From Linnemannia schmuckeri (Eukaryota > Mortierellomycota > Mortierellomycetes > Mortierellales > Mortierellaceae): a stretch of DNA of 64,000 bases. Shown here piece after piece: positions 62,231 through 64,000 of this stretch (position 1 is its first letter; every line of letters starts with the position of its first letter). The notes below the pieces were generated by a model. It was not told where the DNA came from and made no database searches. It saw nothing but the letters and a program-made list of their open reading frames with translations. The translations under genes and the position numbers were made by a program. The DNA lies in NCBI GenBank assembly GCA_029449235.1, contig JANATG010000002.1, positions 3,100,001-3,164,000 on the forward strand, read 5' to 3'.

Positions 62231-63967
62231 CTACCAGGCCTGGTTGATGAGTGGGATGAAAGGGGGCTGCTGGGACAGCAACACCGACGCGGGCGAAGAG
62301 ACAGTCCGATCGCGAATGTACTCGGAGGAACTGACAGTCACTGCAGATCCATCATCGTTGGCACTTGCGAGAGAGGGGGTAGAGGGGGTAGAGGAGGATG
62401 TCATCATGGACATGGTCACAACGGTAGGGGTAGTGGTCGTCGTGGTGGTGATATCAGAATCCGAAAGACGTCTCTTGCGCTGCAGAGGTGTCTCTGCCGC
62501 GACGGACGAGGCTGCGGTGGAGGAGAGAGAGAGAGAAGAGGATGTCGCCGAGGACAAGGAAGCGGCACTCGCTCTTCGCTGTTGTTCAGCTTGACTAGTG
62601 GCCAAGGTAGAAGAGCTCCTCTCGAGGCCGGAGAGTCCAAGACTGAGACCCAGGTTCATGTCCATGGCACCGCCTTGTGAAGGAGGCTGCTGGCTGGCAA
62701 GTCTTGGGGCTTGGTGCAACATGGTTTGCTGCTGCTGCTGTTGCTGCTGGAATTGAAGCGAGAGTGGGTGGGGGTGCTGGAGTGGGTGGAGAGCATGCTG
62801 ATGCTGGTTATGATGGTACTGCTGCAGGGGTGGTGGGACCTGAGACAGTTGCTGGTTCTGGTGAGAAGCACGACGACCGTGACCATGATGGACCTGCTGG
62901 GTCTGGGTCTGAGGCTGTTGGTGTGTGAACTGATGATGTCCAAACACCTGCGACAATGGCTGCGACTGCTGCTGCTGGAGGTGAAGCTGATGCTTCTGAG
63001 AAGGGAGTGGGAGTGGAGGACCCATGGAGGAGAGATGTGGAAATTCGAGGCCAGTTCCACCACCAAAGGGGTCCAGAGGAGAAGACCTTGCAGAGAGGGA
63101 TGCGTTGTTACCACCAGCGACTGCAGACAGGAGACTGTTGGTGTTGAGGTACATCATTCCGGCGGCGGCAGCGTTGGGGCTTGCAAACATGAGATCGTGA
63201 GGGCTTGGGATCTTGTTCTGTTGCTGCTGTTGTGTGTGCTGGTGCTGTTGGCTGATGACAGTGACGGCAGGAGGGTACTGCTCAGAGAGACCCATGCCTT
63301 GGTGGTGATGATGATGAACATGACCAAGTGCCATGGAGTACGGGGTAGTAGAAGACCGAGTCCCCAAACCAGACCCAAGGATGGCACTGCTACAGCTACG
63401 ACGATGGTTTCTGTTCCTCAAACCTCCCACAAATCCAACAAGTCCACCACCCATCATCAAGTCCCCACCTATACCACCAAGGCCCGCAAGGCCAGCGGAG
63501 CGCTTAGAAGCACTACCGCTCGCACCTGAATGGGAGTGGCGACCACTGCCGCGTGGGGGGATGACCGCACCTTCAACATTATGTTTCTCGCGTCGATGGC
63601 GGAGGAGGTCATGGTTGCGCTTATAGGACTTGTCGGAGCAGTCGCGGCAGACAAAAGGACGGTCTGAGGAGTGGGAAACAATGTGGGACCGGAGGAGACC
63701 CTTGGACTGGAACTCCTTTAGACAGTGTGGGCAAATAGCAGGACGATTGTTCTCGGGATCGTCATCGTCATCGTCATCGTCCGAGTTCTCTTCGTTATCT
63801 TCCTCGTTCGTGTTTTGACCATCATCCTCACCAGCGCCGGGGCTACCGGTTCCATTCTCGTACTCCATATCACCAACTTTGTGAGGAGCCGCGTCAAGAT
63901 CAGGGCTGGCCTGGGTACTACTGGCGCTGAAACTACCGCGGTTCGCAAACTTGCTGTTGTGGGTCAT
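62231..63967 (-). CDS. C2H2 zinc-finger transcription factor, glutamine-rich; may extend past window edge
   Basis: Uninterrupted frame of 578 aa from the ATG at 63967. Two C2H2 fingers lie near the N-terminus: residues 79-99 (C-x2-C-x12-H-x3-H) and 107-129 (C-x2-C-x13-H-x4-H, ending NHDLLRHRREKH, as in fungal regulators of the Azf1/FlbC kind). An acidic stretch with eight Asp precedes the fingers. The rest is Q, H, S and G-rich low complexity, a likely activation region. It should bind DNA in the nucleus; target unknown. Upstream of 63967 the same frame stays open for all 11 codons to the window end and is Ser/Ala-rich like the protein, so the true start may lie outside. Confidence 0.85.
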   Translation of the reverse strand: MTHNSKFANRGSFSASSTQASPDLDAAPHKVGDMEYENGTGSPGAGEDDGQNTNEEDNEENSDDDDDDDDPENNRPAICPHCLKEFQSKGLLRSHIVSHSSDRPFVCRDCSDKSYKRNHDLLRHRREKHNVEGAVIPPRGSGRHSHSGASGSASKRSAGLAGLGGIGGDLMMGGGLVGFVGGLRNRNHRRSCSSAILGSGLGTRSSTTPYSMALGHVHHHHHQGMGLSEQYPPAVTVISQQHQHTQQQQQNKIPSPHDLMFASPNAAAAGMMYLNTNSLLSAVAGGNNASLSARSSPLDPFGGGTGLEFPHLSSMGPPLPLPSQKHQLHLQQQQSQPLSQVFGHHQFTHQQPQTQTQQVHHGHGRRASHQNQQLSQVPPPLQQYHHNQHQHALHPLQHPHPLSLQFQQQQQQQQTMLHQAPRLASQQPPSQGGAMDMNLGLSLGLSGLERSSSTLATSQAEQQRRASAASLSSATSSSLSLSSTAASSVAAETPLQRKRRLSDSDITTTTTTTPTVVTMSMMTSSSTPSTPSLASANDDGSAVTVSSSEYIRDRTVSSPASVLLSQQPPFIPLINQAW

Positions 63968-64000
63968 GGTGCCCGACGAAGAAGCCGAAGACGAGGCGGT

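Noticed and set aside
62171..63529. Plus-strand frames of 116-272 codons opposite the zinc-finger gene
   Set aside because: Antisense to a low-complexity coding region; no domain and no plausible promoter or splice signals.

Overview
The window looks like nuclear DNA of an early-diverging filamentous fungus. Mortierellomycotina (Mortierella and relatives) is my best guess. Support: short GT-AG introns throughout (about 54 are inferred here); very long glutamine, histidine and serine tracts in regulators; fungus-specific genes (medusa/MedA-type regulator, Sse1-type Hsp110); and a single-chain ATP-citrate lyase, an enzyme that Ascomycota split into two genes. The assignment is inference from gene content; no phylogeny was possible. 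All gene models were built by hand from reading frame, splice consensus and intron phase. Every multi-exon model except the first sums to an exact multiple of three.

Layout, left to right. 91-533 (+): small secreted knottin-like peptide gene with a stop codon in its signal-peptide exon. 2416-8168 (+): 12-exon TRP-like cation channel with a large soluble N-terminus. 8852-9226 (+): small secreted pre-pro-peptide with ten cysteines. 10664-17123 (-): GCN2, the eIF2-alpha kinase. 17124-20036: divergent promoter region. 20037-23114 (+): Hsp110/Sse1. 23492-24430 (-): proteasome assembly chaperone 4. 24772-31842 (-): SPT20 of the SAGA coactivator, extremely glutamine-rich. 33002-36178 (-): unrecognised low-complexity nuclear protein with a coiled coil. 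36179-44960: 8.8 kb without a credible gene. 44961-48562 (+): MedA-type developmental regulator. 49318-51048 (-): NDUFS7 of complex I. 52598-56114 (+): long class I sirtuin. 57366-61301 (+): ATP-citrate lyase. 62231 to the right edge (-): two-finger C2H2 protein, possibly cut by the window end.

Several genes touch acetyl-CoA, NAD and protein quality control: ATP-citrate lyase makes cytosolic acetyl-CoA, SAGA uses acetyl-CoA on chromatin, the sirtuin removes acetyl groups with NAD, and GCN2, Hsp110 and PAC4 act in proteostasis. Strands alternate and each gene has its own upstream region, so this is ordinary eukaryotic neighbourhood and not an operon or biosynthetic cluster.

I found no CRISPR array, rRNA, convincing tRNA, intact transposon or viral gene. 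The most unusual items are the architecture of the channel, the two small secreted cysteine-rich peptide genes, a predicted 16-nt microexon in SPT20, a GC-AG intron and start-overlapping uORF in GCN2, and the very long region upstream of the MedA homologue.
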